A stretch of 64,000 nt of DNA from Ampullimonas aquatilis (lineage in GTDB: Bacteria; Pseudomonadota; Gammaproteobacteria; Burkholderiales; Burkholderiaceae_D): assembly GCF_049675895.1 (NCBI RefSeq), contig NZ_CP183834.1, forward strand, positions 1,612,001 through 1,676,000, in the 5' to 3' direction. A program made the position numbers and the translations under genes. The notes below the pieces were generated by a model that was given only the letters and a program-made list of their open reading frames with translations, was not told the origin of the DNA and did no database searches. Below, one piece after another: positions 17,307-26,446 of the stretch. Positions within the stretch are counted from its first letter, which is position 1. Every line of letters starts with the position of its first letter.

Positions 17307-18476
17307 TTAAGCTGGTTGAGCTGTGGCGGGATTGGCGGTCGAGTTTGTGGCATAAGGATCAAACCCATCCGGCACAGTGATTTTTTGTGGTGCATCGGGA
17401 CGATCAGCCTGACCCAGTTTGTATTGACGCAATTGAAATACATAGGCCAGCACCTGAGCTACAGCGTTATAGAGCGCAGCCGGAATTTCATCACCAATAT
17501 CGGTATGTTTATAGAGTGCACGCGCCAAGGGTGGTGCCTCGAGCAAGGGCACATCATGCTCCTTGCCCAGTTCACGAATTCTTTGTGCAACTTCATCGGT
17601 ACCTTTGGCAACCACGCGTGGTGCACCCATGGAATCGGCGTACTGCAAGGCAACGGCAAAATGGGTTGGGTTGGTGATGATCACATCGGCCTGCGGAATG
17701 GCTGACATCATGCGGCGGCGCGCTGCTTCACGCTGGCGCTGCTTGATTTGTCCCTTGACATGTGGATCACCTTCGGATTCTTTTGATTCTTCTTTCAATT
17801 CCTGCAAGGACATACGCATCTGACGATAGTGATTCCAGAGCTGGAACGGCACGTCGAGTGCAGCAATGAGCACCAGGCTGGCGGCCAGCATTAATAAGTC
17901 ACCCACCAGCAAACGTCCTAAAGTGGCCAGGCTTTCGCCCAGTTGTTGGGTAGCCAGCATGATGAACGTGTCACGTTGACTCCAGGCCAGACCAAAACCA
18001 ATGCCACCGAGTAAGGCTGCTTTTAATGAGGCCTTGATCAGTTCCACACCGTTGCGCATGGAAAACATATTGCCCAGCCCCTTCATGGGGTTGAGTCGGC
18101 CAAAGTCGGGCATAAAGGCTTTGCTGGTGAAGTTCCAGCCACCGATGGCAATCGAGCCAGCGACACCTGCCACCATGCAAAAACATAGTAACGGCAGGCC
18201 AGATACTGCACCTGACCAGAGCAGTGTGCCCAGATGATTCATCATGGCGCCACTATCAAAAATGGTTTGACGATCCAGACGCAAGCCGGATTGAATCAAT
18301 CCACCTTGCTGCGCTGTCATCCAGTCACCAGAAAAAGACATGACACCAGCTGCCGCGAGCATCACTGCTGCGGAAGCCAATTCCTTGGAGCGGGGAATCT
18401 GACCTTCTTCACGCGCCTTCTGGAGCTTGCGCTCCGAGGCGGGTAGGTTGCGTTCCTGATCGTTGTCTTCTGCCAT
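17307..18476 (-). CDS. flhB: Flagellar type III export switch protein FlhB
   Basis: FlhB switches export specificity from hook to filament substrates after self-cleavage. From the ATG at 18476 (MAEDNDQERNLPASERKL) the protein has 389 residues, four membrane helices, and the autocleavage motif NPTH at about residues 269-272 in VIITNPTHFAVAL. An in-frame start at 18509 would add eleven atypical residues. It is the first gene of the leftward flhB-flhA-flhF-flhG-fliA run; the promoter must lie in the 250-bp gap shared with the divergent EAL-HDOD gene. Confidence 0.95.
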   Translation of the reverse strand: MAEDNDQERNLPASERKLQKAREEGQIPRSKELASAAVMLAAAGVMSFSGDWMTAQQGGLIQSGLRLDRQTIFDSGAMMNHLGTLLWSGAVSGLPLLCFCMVAGVAGSIAIGGWNFTSKAFMPDFGRLNPMKGLGNMFSMRNGVELIKASLKAALLGGIGFGLAWSQRDTFIMLATQQLGESLATLGRLLVGDLLMLAASLVLIAALDVPFQLWNHYRQMRMSLQELKEESKESEGDPHVKGQIKQRQREAARRRMMSAIPQADVIITNPTHFAVALQYADSMGAPRVVAKGTDEVAQRIRELGKEHDVPLLEAPPLARALYKHTDIGDEIPAALYNAVAQVLAYVFQLRQYKLGQADRPDAPQKITVPDGFDPYATNSTANPATAQPA

Positions 18477-18656
18477 ATCCTGGTTACATGGTTTGATTGA
18501 TGAAAGCATTATTGACGCAGGTCATGCCAAGCCAAGCTACGAATAGAGCGGATATTTCTGCTTATTTAAAGGATGGAGAATTTTCAAAACGCGCAGAATC
18601 CTGATATCAGGACAGCAAAGGTGATTTAGTTGGCGCAACAAGGCATCAAAACGACT

Positions 18657-18683
18657 TAATGAATGCTGTGCAAGTGCCGATAA
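18657..18683 (+). promoter_or_regulatory. Sigma-28 promoter of the EAL-HDOD gene
   Basis: A perfect GCCGATAA -10 element (18676-18683) is preceded, after exactly 15 bases, by TAAT (consensus TAAA). Transcription would begin near 18690, about 35 bases before the gene's ATG. This is the best FliA site that I found in the window. Confidence 0.65.
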
Positions 18684-18724
18684 AGAGCTGAAGTCTTTTA
18701 ATTTATCTTGAAGAAGTGATATCC

Positions 18725-20023
18725 ATGAATAATGCCTGGGAAGTCATCGCCAATGAACAGAGTGTGGACCCTGAAGTTGAGGTTCCCAAAGTTGGTCAGA
18801 CCACATTAATTAAACGCCAGCCAATTTTTAATGACAAATTTACCCTGGTAGGCTACGAACTCGATTTTCGAAATTATTCGCACCATCCGCATGGTGAGGC
18901 CGCCATCATCAAGACCAATGGCAATTCGATGGTGACCCTGTTTGATAGTCTGAGCGCCGTGTCCATTGATGCGTTATTGGGTAACGCATTGGCATTCGTG
19001 GCTTGCGAGCCAGAGGACATCGTGCCTGATTTTGAGGATTATGTTTCTCCAGATCGCGTTGTCATTGATTTGGCATTGCCACCAGATTACGACAAGGAAG
19101 ATTACGACGTACTGAAAGAGCAGATCATTGCACTGAAAAATCGTGGTTTCCAGCTGGCGATCAACCAATATGCTCTGGAAAAACCTTTTCTAGAGCTATT
19201 GCGCTACACACAGTACTTAAAGATTGATACGCGCTCCTTACCAGAAGCCAAGTTGGTGGCGCTGCCCAAGAAGCTGGCGGTTTTACCTAATTTAAAAATG
19301 GTGGCCACGCATATTGCTTCACCGGATCAATTCAAATTGATGGGTGCTGCAGGCTATAAGGCATTTCAAGGACCGTTCTACGCACAACCGATTACCAGTA
19401 CGGCCAGGGCGATTGAATCGGCCCAGCAAAATATTCTGATCATGATTCGATTGGTTCAAAAACAGGCGGATCTGACTGAAATTGAAGAAAAGATCAAACG
19501 TGATCCAGCTTTGTCTTTCAACTTGCTCCGATACGTGAATTCAGCCGCTTTTGGTGCTGCCGCTGAAATCACCTCCTATCAGCGCGCATTGCAAATTCTG
19601 GGTTATCAAAAATTGATGCGCTGGTTGAGTATTCGTCTGATTGCAGCGAGTAAGCATCCCGCCAATGTATTGTTGTTGCGGGCATCTTTGACTCGTGGCC
19701 GGATGATGGAGCTGTTGGCCCACGAAGAGCAATGCAAAACAAACCCGGAACAAGCCTTTCTCACCGGGTTGTTTTCACTGTTGGACAAGATTTTAGGTGT
19801 GCCGATGCTGGATGCGCTGGCTGGCATTCATTTGCCAGATGATGTCAACAATGCATTGATTAGTCGGGCAGGGCCATTGGGCGTCAGTTTGAAACTGGCC
19901 GAATATTGCGAGTTACCAACCACAGAGCAGGGTGCCTATCCACCCTCCGACGAAAAGCTGATGCAATTGGTGGCGGATAGCCACCTCAAAGCAATGGCTT
20001 GGGCGGAAGAAGCTATCAAGTAA
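18725..20023 (+). CDS. EAL-HDOD (YuxH-type) signalling protein with degenerate EAL domain
   Basis: 432 residues from the ATG at 18725, which follows a GAAGAAG element; an in-frame GTG at 18716 is the alternative. The N-terminal half is an EAL-like domain (RQPIFNDKFTLVGYELDFR) in which Glu of the E-x-L-x-R motif and the KIDT Lys remain, but the catalytic Asp-Asp-Phe-Gly is replaced by NQYALE. It is therefore probably not an active c-di-GMP phosphodiesterase. The C-terminal half is an HDOD domain (KIKRDPALSFNLLRYVNSAAFG, then QRALQILGYQKLMRWL). The upstream sigma-28 promoter ties it to motility. It diverges from flhB. Confidence 0.88.
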   Translation: MNNAWEVIANEQSVDPEVEVPKVGQTTLIKRQPIFNDKFTLVGYELDFRNYSHHPHGEAAIIKTNGNSMVTLFDSLSAVSIDALLGNALAFVACEPEDIVPDFEDYVSPDRVVIDLALPPDYDKEDYDVLKEQIIALKNRGFQLAINQYALEKPFLELLRYTQYLKIDTRSLPEAKLVALPKKLAVLPNLKMVATHIASPDQFKLMGAAGYKAFQGPFYAQPITSTARAIESAQQNILIMIRLVQKQADLTEIEEKIKRDPALSFNLLRYVNSAAFGAAAEITSYQRALQILGYQKLMRWLSIRLIAASKHPANVLLLRASLTRGRMMELLAHEEQCKTNPEQAFLTGLFSLLDKILGVPMLDALAGIHLPDDVNNALISRAGPLGVSLKLAEYCELPTTEQGAYPPSDEKLMQLVADSHLKAMAWAEEAIK

Positions 20024-20158
20024 AACAGAACGAATGCCTGATCCTGCCGGTTTTTTCGGGAGGATTGGGCATACATTTTTGATTTGTAGATTATTTCCTT
20101 CTTTTGCAAGTGTCTGGCTTGCAAAATCGGGATCGTTACTGCGCAATTAGGCAAGTTT

Positions 20159-20671
20159 ATGATCCCCATTCCAGTTCTGATTATTTTGCTGTTGTTGATT
20201 GTTATCTTTATGCTCCTGGGTACGCTCAGAAAGCATGACGATCTTGATCGCACAATTGATCGGATTCAATTCAAATCCAGACCCATCATGACAGCCATGG
20301 AACAGGCGTTTTACTATCGCCTGCGTGACGCATTTCCGGATGATTTAGTCTTTTCTCAAGTGGGACTGAAGCAAATCATCACGCCCAAACTGCAAGGCAA
20401 AAATCGTCGGGTTGTCATGAATAAAATTGACAAAATGCATTGTGATTTTGTGATTTGTGGTCGTGATTCAAAAATTCTTGCAGTGATCGAGTTGGAAGAT
20501 AAAAAGAAAAAAGATCCGTTAAAAAGACAGAAGATAGCCAGAAAAAACCGTATTTTAAGTGCGGCTGGCATCCGTTTTGTTCAGTATGATCTACAAGGCA
20601 TGCCTTCGATTGAAGCATTGCGTTCGTATATTTTTTTCACCGCCCCTCATTCGACACTGAGTAAGTTCTAA
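20159..20671 (+). CDS. Membrane-anchored DUF2726 protein
   Basis: 170 residues: one strongly hydrophobic N-terminal segment (IPVLIILLLLIVIFMLL), then a DUF2726 domain (SRPIMTAMEQAFYYRLRDAF, QVGLKQIITPKL, MHCDFVICGRDSKILAVIELED, KNRILSAAGIRFVQYD). The D-x-V-I ... I-E-L-E-D arrangement resembles the core of PD-(D/E)XK-like nucleases, but catalytic activity is not established. The domain would face the cytoplasm. It stands alone between the EAL-HDOD gene and acnB. Family recognition is good; function is unknown. Confidence 0.85.
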   Translation: MIPIPVLIILLLLIVIFMLLGTLRKHDDLDRTIDRIQFKSRPIMTAMEQAFYYRLRDAFPDDLVFSQVGLKQIITPKLQGKNRRVVMNKIDKMHCDFVICGRDSKILAVIELEDKKKKDPLKRQKIARKNRILSAAGIRFVQYDLQGMPSIEALRSYIFFTAPHSTLSKF

Positions 20672-20752
20672 ATAAGTCTGATCTGGTATTTTTGCTACCA
20701 CATTAATCACTTATCTCGGGTGCCCAGTCTTATTTTCCTGCCCTATAGCCTT

Positions 20753-20758
20753 TATAAT
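20753..20758 (+). promoter_or_regulatory. Candidate -10 element of acnB
   Basis: A perfect TATAAT lies 45 bases upstream of the acnB start. No good TTGACA lies 16-18 bases before it, so this is only a partial promoter call. Confidence 0.4.
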
Positions 20759-20802
20759 ATAAGGCTAAACTTTTCCTTCATAAACCTTGTTAAAGGACTT
20801 TC

Positions 20803-23388
20803 ATGTTAGAGAACTACCTTGCTCACGTAGCAGAACGAGCTGCATCAGGCATTCCACCGCTTCCTCTGTCTGCACAGCAAACATCTGAATTGATTGAGCT
20901 TCTGAAAAATCCTCCCGCTGGTAAAGAAGCTTTTCTGTTGGATTTGCTGACCAACCGGGTTCCTGCAGGCGTTGATGATGCTGCCAAGGTGAAGGCTTCC
21001 TATCTGGCTGCGATTGCTCATGGTACTGAAAAATCTGCGCTGCTTAGCGAAGAGCGTGCGACAGAATTGTTGGGAACCATGTTGGGTGGTTATAACATTG
21101 CTCCTTTGGTTGATCTTCTCGACAATAACAAGGTTGCAGGCCTTGCCGCTGCAGCCCTCAAGAAAACATTGCTGGTATTTGACGCATTTCATGATGTCAA
21201 AGAAAAAGCCGACAAAGGCAATGCCAATGCTCAAGGCGTTTTGCAGAGCTGGGCCGATGCCGAGTGGTTTACCAGCCGCCCTGCATTGCCAGAAAGCCTG
21301 ACGATTACCGTCTTTAAAGTCACTGGTGAAACCAACACTGACGACCTGTCACCAGCACCTGATGCTTGGTCACGTCCAGATATTCCTCTGCATGCTTTGG
21401 CCATGCTGAAAAACCCACGTCCTGGTATCAATCCCGACGAGCCAAGCAAAGTGGGACCTATCAAGCAAATTGAAGCGCTGAAAGAAAAGGGCAATCTGAT
21501 TGCTTACGTGGGTGACGTAGTTGGTACCGGTTCTTCACGTAAATCTGCCACTAACTCAGTACTCTGGTTTACTGGTGAAGATATTCCTTTTGTACCTAAC
21601 AAACGGTTTGGTGGTGTGTGTTTGGGTAGCAAAATTGCGCCAATTTTCTATAACACCATGGAAGATGCGGGTGCATTGCCAATTGAATTGGACGTTGGCC
21701 AAATGGAAATGGGCGATGTCATTGAATTGCGCCCTTATGATGGTAAAGCACTGAAAAACGGCAATGTGATTGCCGAATTCAAGGTTAAGTCTGACGTGTT
21801 GTTTGATGAAGTTCGTGCTGGTGGTCGTATTCCATTGATCATTGGTCGTGGTTTGACTGCCAAGGCACGCGAAGCCTTGGGTTTGCCAGTGAGCACTTTG
21901 TTCCGTCTGCCACAAAATCCAGCGGATACAGGCAAAGGCTTTAGTCTTGCGCAAAAAATGGTTGGTAAAGCCTGCGGCTTGCCCGCAGGACAGGGCGTTC
22001 GTCCAGGTACCTATTGTGAACCACGCATGACCTCAGTTGGCTCACAAGACACTACCGGTCCGATGACACGTGATGAGTTGAAGGATCTGGCCTGCCTGGG
22101 CTTCTCCGCTGACTTGGTTATGCAGTCTTTCTGTCACACAGCCGCTTATCCTAAGCCAGTAGATGTGAAAATGCACCATGAATTGCCCGACTTCATCAGT
22201 ACTCGTGGTGGTGTGGCTTTGCGTCCCGGTGACGGTGTGATTCACTCCTGGCTGAATCGTATGCTCTTGCCTGATACAGTAGGTACTGGTGGTGATTCAC
22301 ATACCCGCTTCCCAATTGGTATTTCCTTCCCAGCGGGTTCCGGCTTAGTTGCTTTCGCAGCAGCAACTGGCGTGATGCCACTTGATATGCCTGAGTCAGT
22401 ATTGGTTCGCTTCAAAGGCAAAATGCAACCTGGTATCACTTTACGTGATCTGGTTAATGCCATTCCTTTATATGCAATCAAACAAGGTCTGCTGACTGTT
22501 GAAAAACAAGGCAAGAAAAACATTTTTTCAGGCCGTGTTCTCGAAATTGAAGGCTTGCCAGAGCTCAAAGTTGAGCAAGCATTCGAATTGTCTGATGCCT
22601 CTGCCGAGCGTTCTGCAGCGGGCTGTACCGTTCATTTGAACAAAGAGCCAATCATTGAATACATCAATAGCAACATTACTTTGCTGAAATGGATGATTGC
22701 TACTGGCTATGCGGATGCCCGTACTTTGGGTCGTCGTATTCAAGCTATGGAAAGTTGGCTAAAAACCCCAGAGTTGATGAAAGGTGATGCTGACGCTGAA
22801 TATGCCGCAGTAATCGAAATTGATTTGGCAGATATTCATGAGCCGATTGTTGCTTGCCCTAACGATCCGGATGATGTGAAAACCATGTCAGAAGTAGCCG
22901 GTGCAAAAATTGATGAAGTTTTCATCGGCTCCTGCATGACTAACATTGGTCACTTCCGTGCCGCCTCTAAGCTGCTTGAAGGCAAGCGCGATATCCCTGT
23001 CAAATTGTGGGTTGCTCCACCAACCAAAATGGATCAGAAGCAACTGACTGAAGAGGGCCATTACGGTATTTTAGGCTCTGCAGGCGCTCGTATGGAGATG
23101 CCTGGCTGTTCATTGTGTATGGGTAACCAGGCACAAGTGCGTGAAGGTGCCACGGTATTTTCTACATCAACACGTAACTTCCCGAACCGTTTAGGTAAAA
23201 ATAGTAATGTTTATCTGGGTTCGGCTGAGTTGGCATCTATTTGCTCAAAGTTGGGCAAGATTCCTACCAAAGAAGAGTATCTGGCTGAAGTTGGTGTTCT
23301 TGATAAGAACTCATCACAAGTTTATAAATATATGAACTTTGATCAAGTCAGTGACTTTAAAGAATTGGCTGACAGCGTTACTCTGTAA
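20803..23388 (+). CDS. acnB: Aconitate hydratase B
   Basis: AcnB interconverts citrate and isocitrate in the TCA and glyoxylate cycles using a [4Fe-4S] cluster. At 861 residues it matches the AcnB form: an N-terminal HEAT-like domain (about 1-160), the swivel domain (TGETNTDDLSPAPDAWSRPD, then GDVVGTGSSRKSATNSV) and the catalytic core. The cluster ligands are visible in FIGSCMTNIGHFR and in MPGCSLCMGNQ. It has its own terminator and converges with aceA, the next glyoxylate-cycle enzyme. Confidence 0.97.
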   Translation: MLENYLAHVAERAASGIPPLPLSAQQTSELIELLKNPPAGKEAFLLDLLTNRVPAGVDDAAKVKASYLAAIAHGTEKSALLSEERATELLGTMLGGYNIAPLVDLLDNNKVAGLAAAALKKTLLVFDAFHDVKEKADKGNANAQGVLQSWADAEWFTSRPALPESLTITVFKVTGETNTDDLSPAPDAWSRPDIPLHALAMLKNPRPGINPDEPSKVGPIKQIEALKEKGNLIAYVGDVVGTGSSRKSATNSVLWFTGEDIPFVPNKRFGGVCLGSKIAPIFYNTMEDAGALPIELDVGQMEMGDVIELRPYDGKALKNGNVIAEFKVKSDVLFDEVRAGGRIPLIIGRGLTAKAREALGLPVSTLFRLPQNPADTGKGFSLAQKMVGKACGLPAGQGVRPGTYCEPRMTSVGSQDTTGPMTRDELKDLACLGFSADLVMQSFCHTAAYPKPVDVKMHHELPDFISTRGGVALRPGDGVIHSWLNRMLLPDTVGTGGDSHTRFPIGISFPAGSGLVAFAAATGVMPLDMPESVLVRFKGKMQPGITLRDLVNAIPLYAIKQGLLTVEKQGKKNIFSGRVLEIEGLPELKVEQAFELSDASAERSAAGCTVHLNKEPIIEYINSNITLLKWMIATGYADARTLGRRIQAMESWLKTPELMKGDADAEYAAVIEIDLADIHEPIVACPNDPDDVKTMSEVAGAKIDEVFIGSCMTNIGHFRAASKLLEGKRDIPVKLWVAPPTKMDQKQLTEEGHYGILGSAGARMEMPGCSLCMGNQAQVREGATVFSTSTRNFPNRLGKNSNVYLGSAELASICSKLGKIPTKEEYLAEVGVLDKNSSQVYKYMNFDQVSDFKELADSVTL

Positions 23389-23406
23389 CCAGTTAAGTCT
23401 CTAATT

Positions 23407-23443
23407 AAATCGCCATCATGAAAAGTGATGGCGATTTTTTTTG
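23407..23443 (+). terminator. Intrinsic terminator of acnB
   Basis: AAATCGCCATCA pairs perfectly with TGATGGCGATTT across a 7-base loop and is followed by a T run. It lies 18 bases after the acnB stop. Confidence 0.9.
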
Positions 23444-23688
23444 TCTTAAATTTACCAAAGACACTGTTGAAAAAACATCCTGTTGGATAGTCATCTTACA
23501 GCCATAGCTGATGGAATATAGTTGGGTCGATGAATGAGCGGACCCTCCAAAAATAATAGACGAGATAACGTTTTGATGCTTTCTTCAAAGCGTTGAGTAG
23601 GCCAGTTCTTATTTTTGAAATTAAGCGCTTGCTTGCGTTTTCTTGTTTTCCTTGATTTAACATAATATAAATTATAAGTAATTTATAT
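23444..23688. other. Intergenic, no supported gene
   Basis: AT-rich DNA between the two convergent terminators of acnB and aceA. A 72-codon leftward frame here (23496-23714) is basic and aromatic and starts in the aceA terminator; it has no family signature and I do not call it. Confidence 0.4.
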
Positions 23689-23723
23689 AAATAATAAATG
23701 GCCTTGTGGGCCATTTATTATTT
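23689..23723 (-). terminator. Intrinsic terminator of aceA
   Basis: A perfect 15-bp stem (AAATAATAAATGGCC / GGCCATTTATTATTT) with a 5-base loop begins ten bases after the aceA stop. Its lower half is A/T only, so it could work in both directions. Confidence 0.8.
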
Positions 23724-23732
23724 AACTAGTAA

Positions 23733-25022
23733 TTACTTCTTGTCGAAGAATTGTTCGTCTTCTGTAGAGCCATGCAATGCAGTTGTTGAAGACTGACCAC
23801 CTTGAATGGTTTGAGTAACGGCGTCAAAGTAACCGGTACCAACTTCGCGTTGATGTTTAACCGCTGTAAAGCCTTTTTCAGCAGCCGCAAACTCGGCTTC
23901 TTGCAATTCAACGAAGGCAGACATTTGGTTACGTGCGTAGCCATGAGCCAAGTTAAACATTGAGTAATTCAAGCTATGGAAACCAGCCAATGTGATGAAC
24001 TGGAATTTATAGCCCATCGCGCCCAATTCTTTCTGGAATTTGGCAATGGTTGCATCATCCAGGTTTTTCTTCCAGTTGAAAGATGGCGAACAGTTGTATG
24101 ACAGCATTTTGCCTGGGAACTTGGCATGAATTGCATCAGCAAATTTCTTGGCAAAAGCCAGATCTGGTTTGCCAGTTTCACACCAGATCAAATCAGCGTA
24201 TGGTGCATAAGCCAAGCCACGGGAAATGGCTTGTTCTACGCCTGGTTTGGTTTTGTAGAAACCTTCAACGGTTCTTTCGCCTGTGCAATGTGGTTTGTCG
24301 TTGCTATCAACATCTGATGTCAACAGATCGGCCGCTTCAGCATCAGTACGAGCAATCAATACAGTCGGTGTGCCCATCACGTCAGCAGCCAAACGAGCAG
24401 CAACCAGTTTTTCAACGGCTTCACGGGTTGGCACCAATACTTTGCCACCCATGTGACCACATTTTTTAACAGAAGCCAACTGATCTTCAAAGTGAACGCC
24501 CGATGCACCAGCCTCAATCATGCCCTTCATCAGTTCAAATGCATTCAGTACACCGCCAAAACCGGCTTCAGCATCAGCAACAATTGGGGCAAAGAAATCA
24601 ACATCATTTTTGCCTTCTGACCATTGGATCTGGTCAGCACGTTGGAATGTATTGTTGATACGGCGTACAACTTGTGGAACTGAGTTTGCTGGATACAGAG
24701 ATTGATCTGGATACATTTCACCAGCCAAGTTTGCATCACCAGCAACTTGCCAGCCTGACAAATAGATAGCTTTCAAGCCAGCTTTAACTTGTTGCATTGC
24801 TTGGTTACCAGTCAAGGCACCCAATGCATTGATGAATGGTTCTTCGTTGATGAGTTTCCACAGTTTTTGCGAACCAACTTTAGCAAGCGTATGCTCGATT
24901 GGTAGTGAACCTCTCAGTTTGACAACGTCTTCTGCTGAATATGGACGTGTAATACCTTTCCAACGTGGATTAGTTTCCCATTCCTGTTTCAAAGCTGCAG
25001 CTTGTGCTTCTCTTGTGCTCAT
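23733..25022 (-). CDS. aceA: Isocitrate lyase
   Basis: Isocitrate lyase splits isocitrate into glyoxylate and succinate, allowing growth on acetate and fatty acids. The 429-residue sequence has the catalytic KKCGHMGGK loop, the metal-binding ADAEAGFGG and HFEDQ segments, and the SYNCSPSFNW motif near the active site. Length is normal for the short (E. coli-type) class. The start at 25022 follows an AAAGGAG element. It stands alone on its strand, convergent with acnB; malate synthase is not in the window. Confidence 0.97.
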   Translation of the reverse strand: MSTREAQAAALKQEWETNPRWKGITRPYSAEDVVKLRGSLPIEHTLAKVGSQKLWKLINEEPFINALGALTGNQAMQQVKAGLKAIYLSGWQVAGDANLAGEMYPDQSLYPANSVPQVVRRINNTFQRADQIQWSEGKNDVDFFAPIVADAEAGFGGVLNAFELMKGMIEAGASGVHFEDQLASVKKCGHMGGKVLVPTREAVEKLVAARLAADVMGTPTVLIARTDAEAADLLTSDVDSNDKPHCTGERTVEGFYKTKPGVEQAISRGLAYAPYADLIWCETGKPDLAFAKKFADAIHAKFPGKMLSYNCSPSFNWKKNLDDATIAKFQKELGAMGYKFQFITLAGFHSLNYSMFNLAHGYARNQMSAFVELQEAEFAAAEKGFTAVKHQREVGTGYFDAVTQTIQGGQSSTTALHGSTEDEQFFDKK

Positions 25023-25284
25023 TTAGCTCTCCTTTAAAAAAATCGAATACGCAATACTAACTAGTTTTCGCGCAAAGCAACATTAAATTGTTGACAGTAT
25101 GGATATTTTAATTCTTTACTAAATCAATCGGTTAGCAATTTATTTTATATTGTGAAATGAAGGATTTGTAGATGAAACACAAAATTACTGCTAAGCAGCA
25201 ATTGCTTTCATTATGAGAAAAGTATCAATGCCATGCAAAATATAATGCTTTTGAAATAATACTGTAAGAAAACTCAAACTATCA
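25023..25284. other. AT-rich intergenic upstream of aceA
   Basis: No gene is seen. It presumably contains the aceA promoter; the DNA is A/T-rich and I could not single out a promoter with confidence. Confidence 0.4.
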
Positions 25285-25316
25285 TGAAAAAGGGTTACCG
25301 TGATTTGGTAACCCTT
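25285..25316 (-). terminator. Intrinsic terminator of tRNA-Pro
   Basis: Read leftward, AAGGGTTACC pairs with GGTAACCCTT across a 7-base loop, followed by a short T run. It begins nine bases after the CCA end of the tRNA gene. Confidence 0.8.
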
Positions 25317-25324
25317 GGTTTTCC

Positions 25325-25401
<77 letters not shown>

Positions 25402-25461
25402 AAGCATTAGATTATAACTTGAAATAGCCTTTAAATTCAATTTGAATCCTTTTCTATGAAT

Positions 25462-25929
25462 TCATCGGCTCAAAATTTTCAGTAATAAATTTAAAAAATC
25501 TCTAGCATCTTCTATTTTCAAGCCGGCAGCATGACTGCTTATTTCCGGCCATAATTGGCCTTGTGATGATGTTGAAACTTCTGCTGTTTCTGTAATATCT
25601 TCAGAGGCACTAAATGGTTGAGTTATTGTAGTTTCTGCAGAATCATGAGGACCAGATTCAAGTTTGTTGCGAGCACCGACAATGGTAAAACCCTCTTCAT
25701 AGAGAAGTTGTCGAATACGGCGAATTAATAATACCTCATGATGTTGATAATAGCGTCGATTGCCCCGTCTTTTAACCGGTTTTAATTGCACAAACTCTTG
25801 TTCCCAATAACGCAAAACATGCGGTTTGACCCCACATAAGTCCCCTACTTCACCAATCGTGAAATAGCGTTTGGCTGGGATAGGGGGTAAATTCGGCACG
25901 TCTTGGGGCTTATTTGTTTTTTCAGACAT
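25462..25929 (-). CDS. MerR-family transcriptional regulator
   Basis: 155 residues with a MerR winged HTH (YFTIGEVGDLCGVKPHVLRYWEQEF, then KRRGNRRYYQHHEVLLIRRIRQLLYEEGFTIVGAR). The C-terminal ~70 residues are Ser/Thr/Glu-rich with a terminal hydrophobic helix and have no metal-binding cysteine pattern, so a metal-sensing role is not supported. It follows ihfA by 42 bp on the same strand; this ihfA-MerR pairing is a recurring arrangement in the order. Targets are unknown. Confidence 0.88.
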   Translation of the reverse strand: MSEKTNKPQDVPNLPPIPAKRYFTIGEVGDLCGVKPHVLRYWEQEFVQLKPVKRRGNRRYYQHHEVLLIRRIRQLLYEEGFTIVGARNKLESGPHDSAETTITQPFSASEDITETAEVSTSSQGQLWPEISSHAAGLKIEDARDFLNLLLKILSR

Positions 25930-25971
25930 GGCTCAATATGGTCTTAATCTGAATGGAAATTGAATAAAGAA

Positions 25972-26322
25972 TCAATTTTGCTCTAAAGGCATATCATTTG
26001 ACACTAGGACCATCTGCTTTAATTTGTGACTAGAGTGAAAAGTCACAACACGACGAGCTTCAATGGGAATTACTTCACCTGTTCGAGGGTTTCGACCTGG
26101 TCTTTCTGGCTTATCTCTTAATTGAAAGTTTCCAAAACTTGATAATTTGACATATTCCCCCCTAATCAGGGCATCACGGATTTCGTCAAAAAAAATATCC
26201 ACCATATCTCTGGCTTCACGCTTATTTAACCCGACTTGCTCAAATAACAAATCAGCAAGATCTGCTTTGGTTAGCGTGATCGGGTTTGCTGACTGCTTAA
26301 TTTTTTGGTCAATTACCAACAT
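25972..26322 (-). CDS. ihfA: Integration host factor subunit alpha
   Basis: IHF alpha pairs with IHF beta to bend DNA sharply at promoters, origins and recombination sites. The core (LTKADLADLLFEQVGLNKREARDMVDIFFDEIRDAL, KLSSFGNFQLRDKPERPGRNPRTGEVIPI) is canonical, including the Pro that intercalates in the minor groove. From the ATG at 26322 the protein has 116 residues, with an extra ~14-residue N-terminal stretch relative to E. coli; a TTG at 26358 would add more and is less likely. Position after pheT is the usual one. Confidence 0.95.
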   Translation of the reverse strand: MLVIDQKIKQSANPITLTKADLADLLFEQVGLNKREARDMVDIFFDEIRDALIRGEYVKLSSFGNFQLRDKPERPGRNPRTGEVIPIEARRVVTFHSSHKLKQMVLVSNDMPLEQN

Positions 26323-26446
26323 ATCTCTCTGAAGTTCATGACGATAAATTATTAACAATTTTTACGCTTGGAACATGCGTAATTCGATCACTCAAGTAAG
26401 TGAATGATAGCCACAATTATCTAATCCTAGGGAGTAACTAATGCTT

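Noticed and set aside
20034..20072. Imperfect hairpin after the EAL-HDOD gene
   Set aside because: Arms ATGCC-GATCCT and AGGATT-GGGCAT pair imperfectly and no proper T tract follows; could be a weak terminator but not supported enough.
23496..23714. 72-codon leftward frame between acnB and aceA
   Set aside because: It is basic and aromatic, overlaps the aceA terminator, and shows no family signature or SD; treated as chance.
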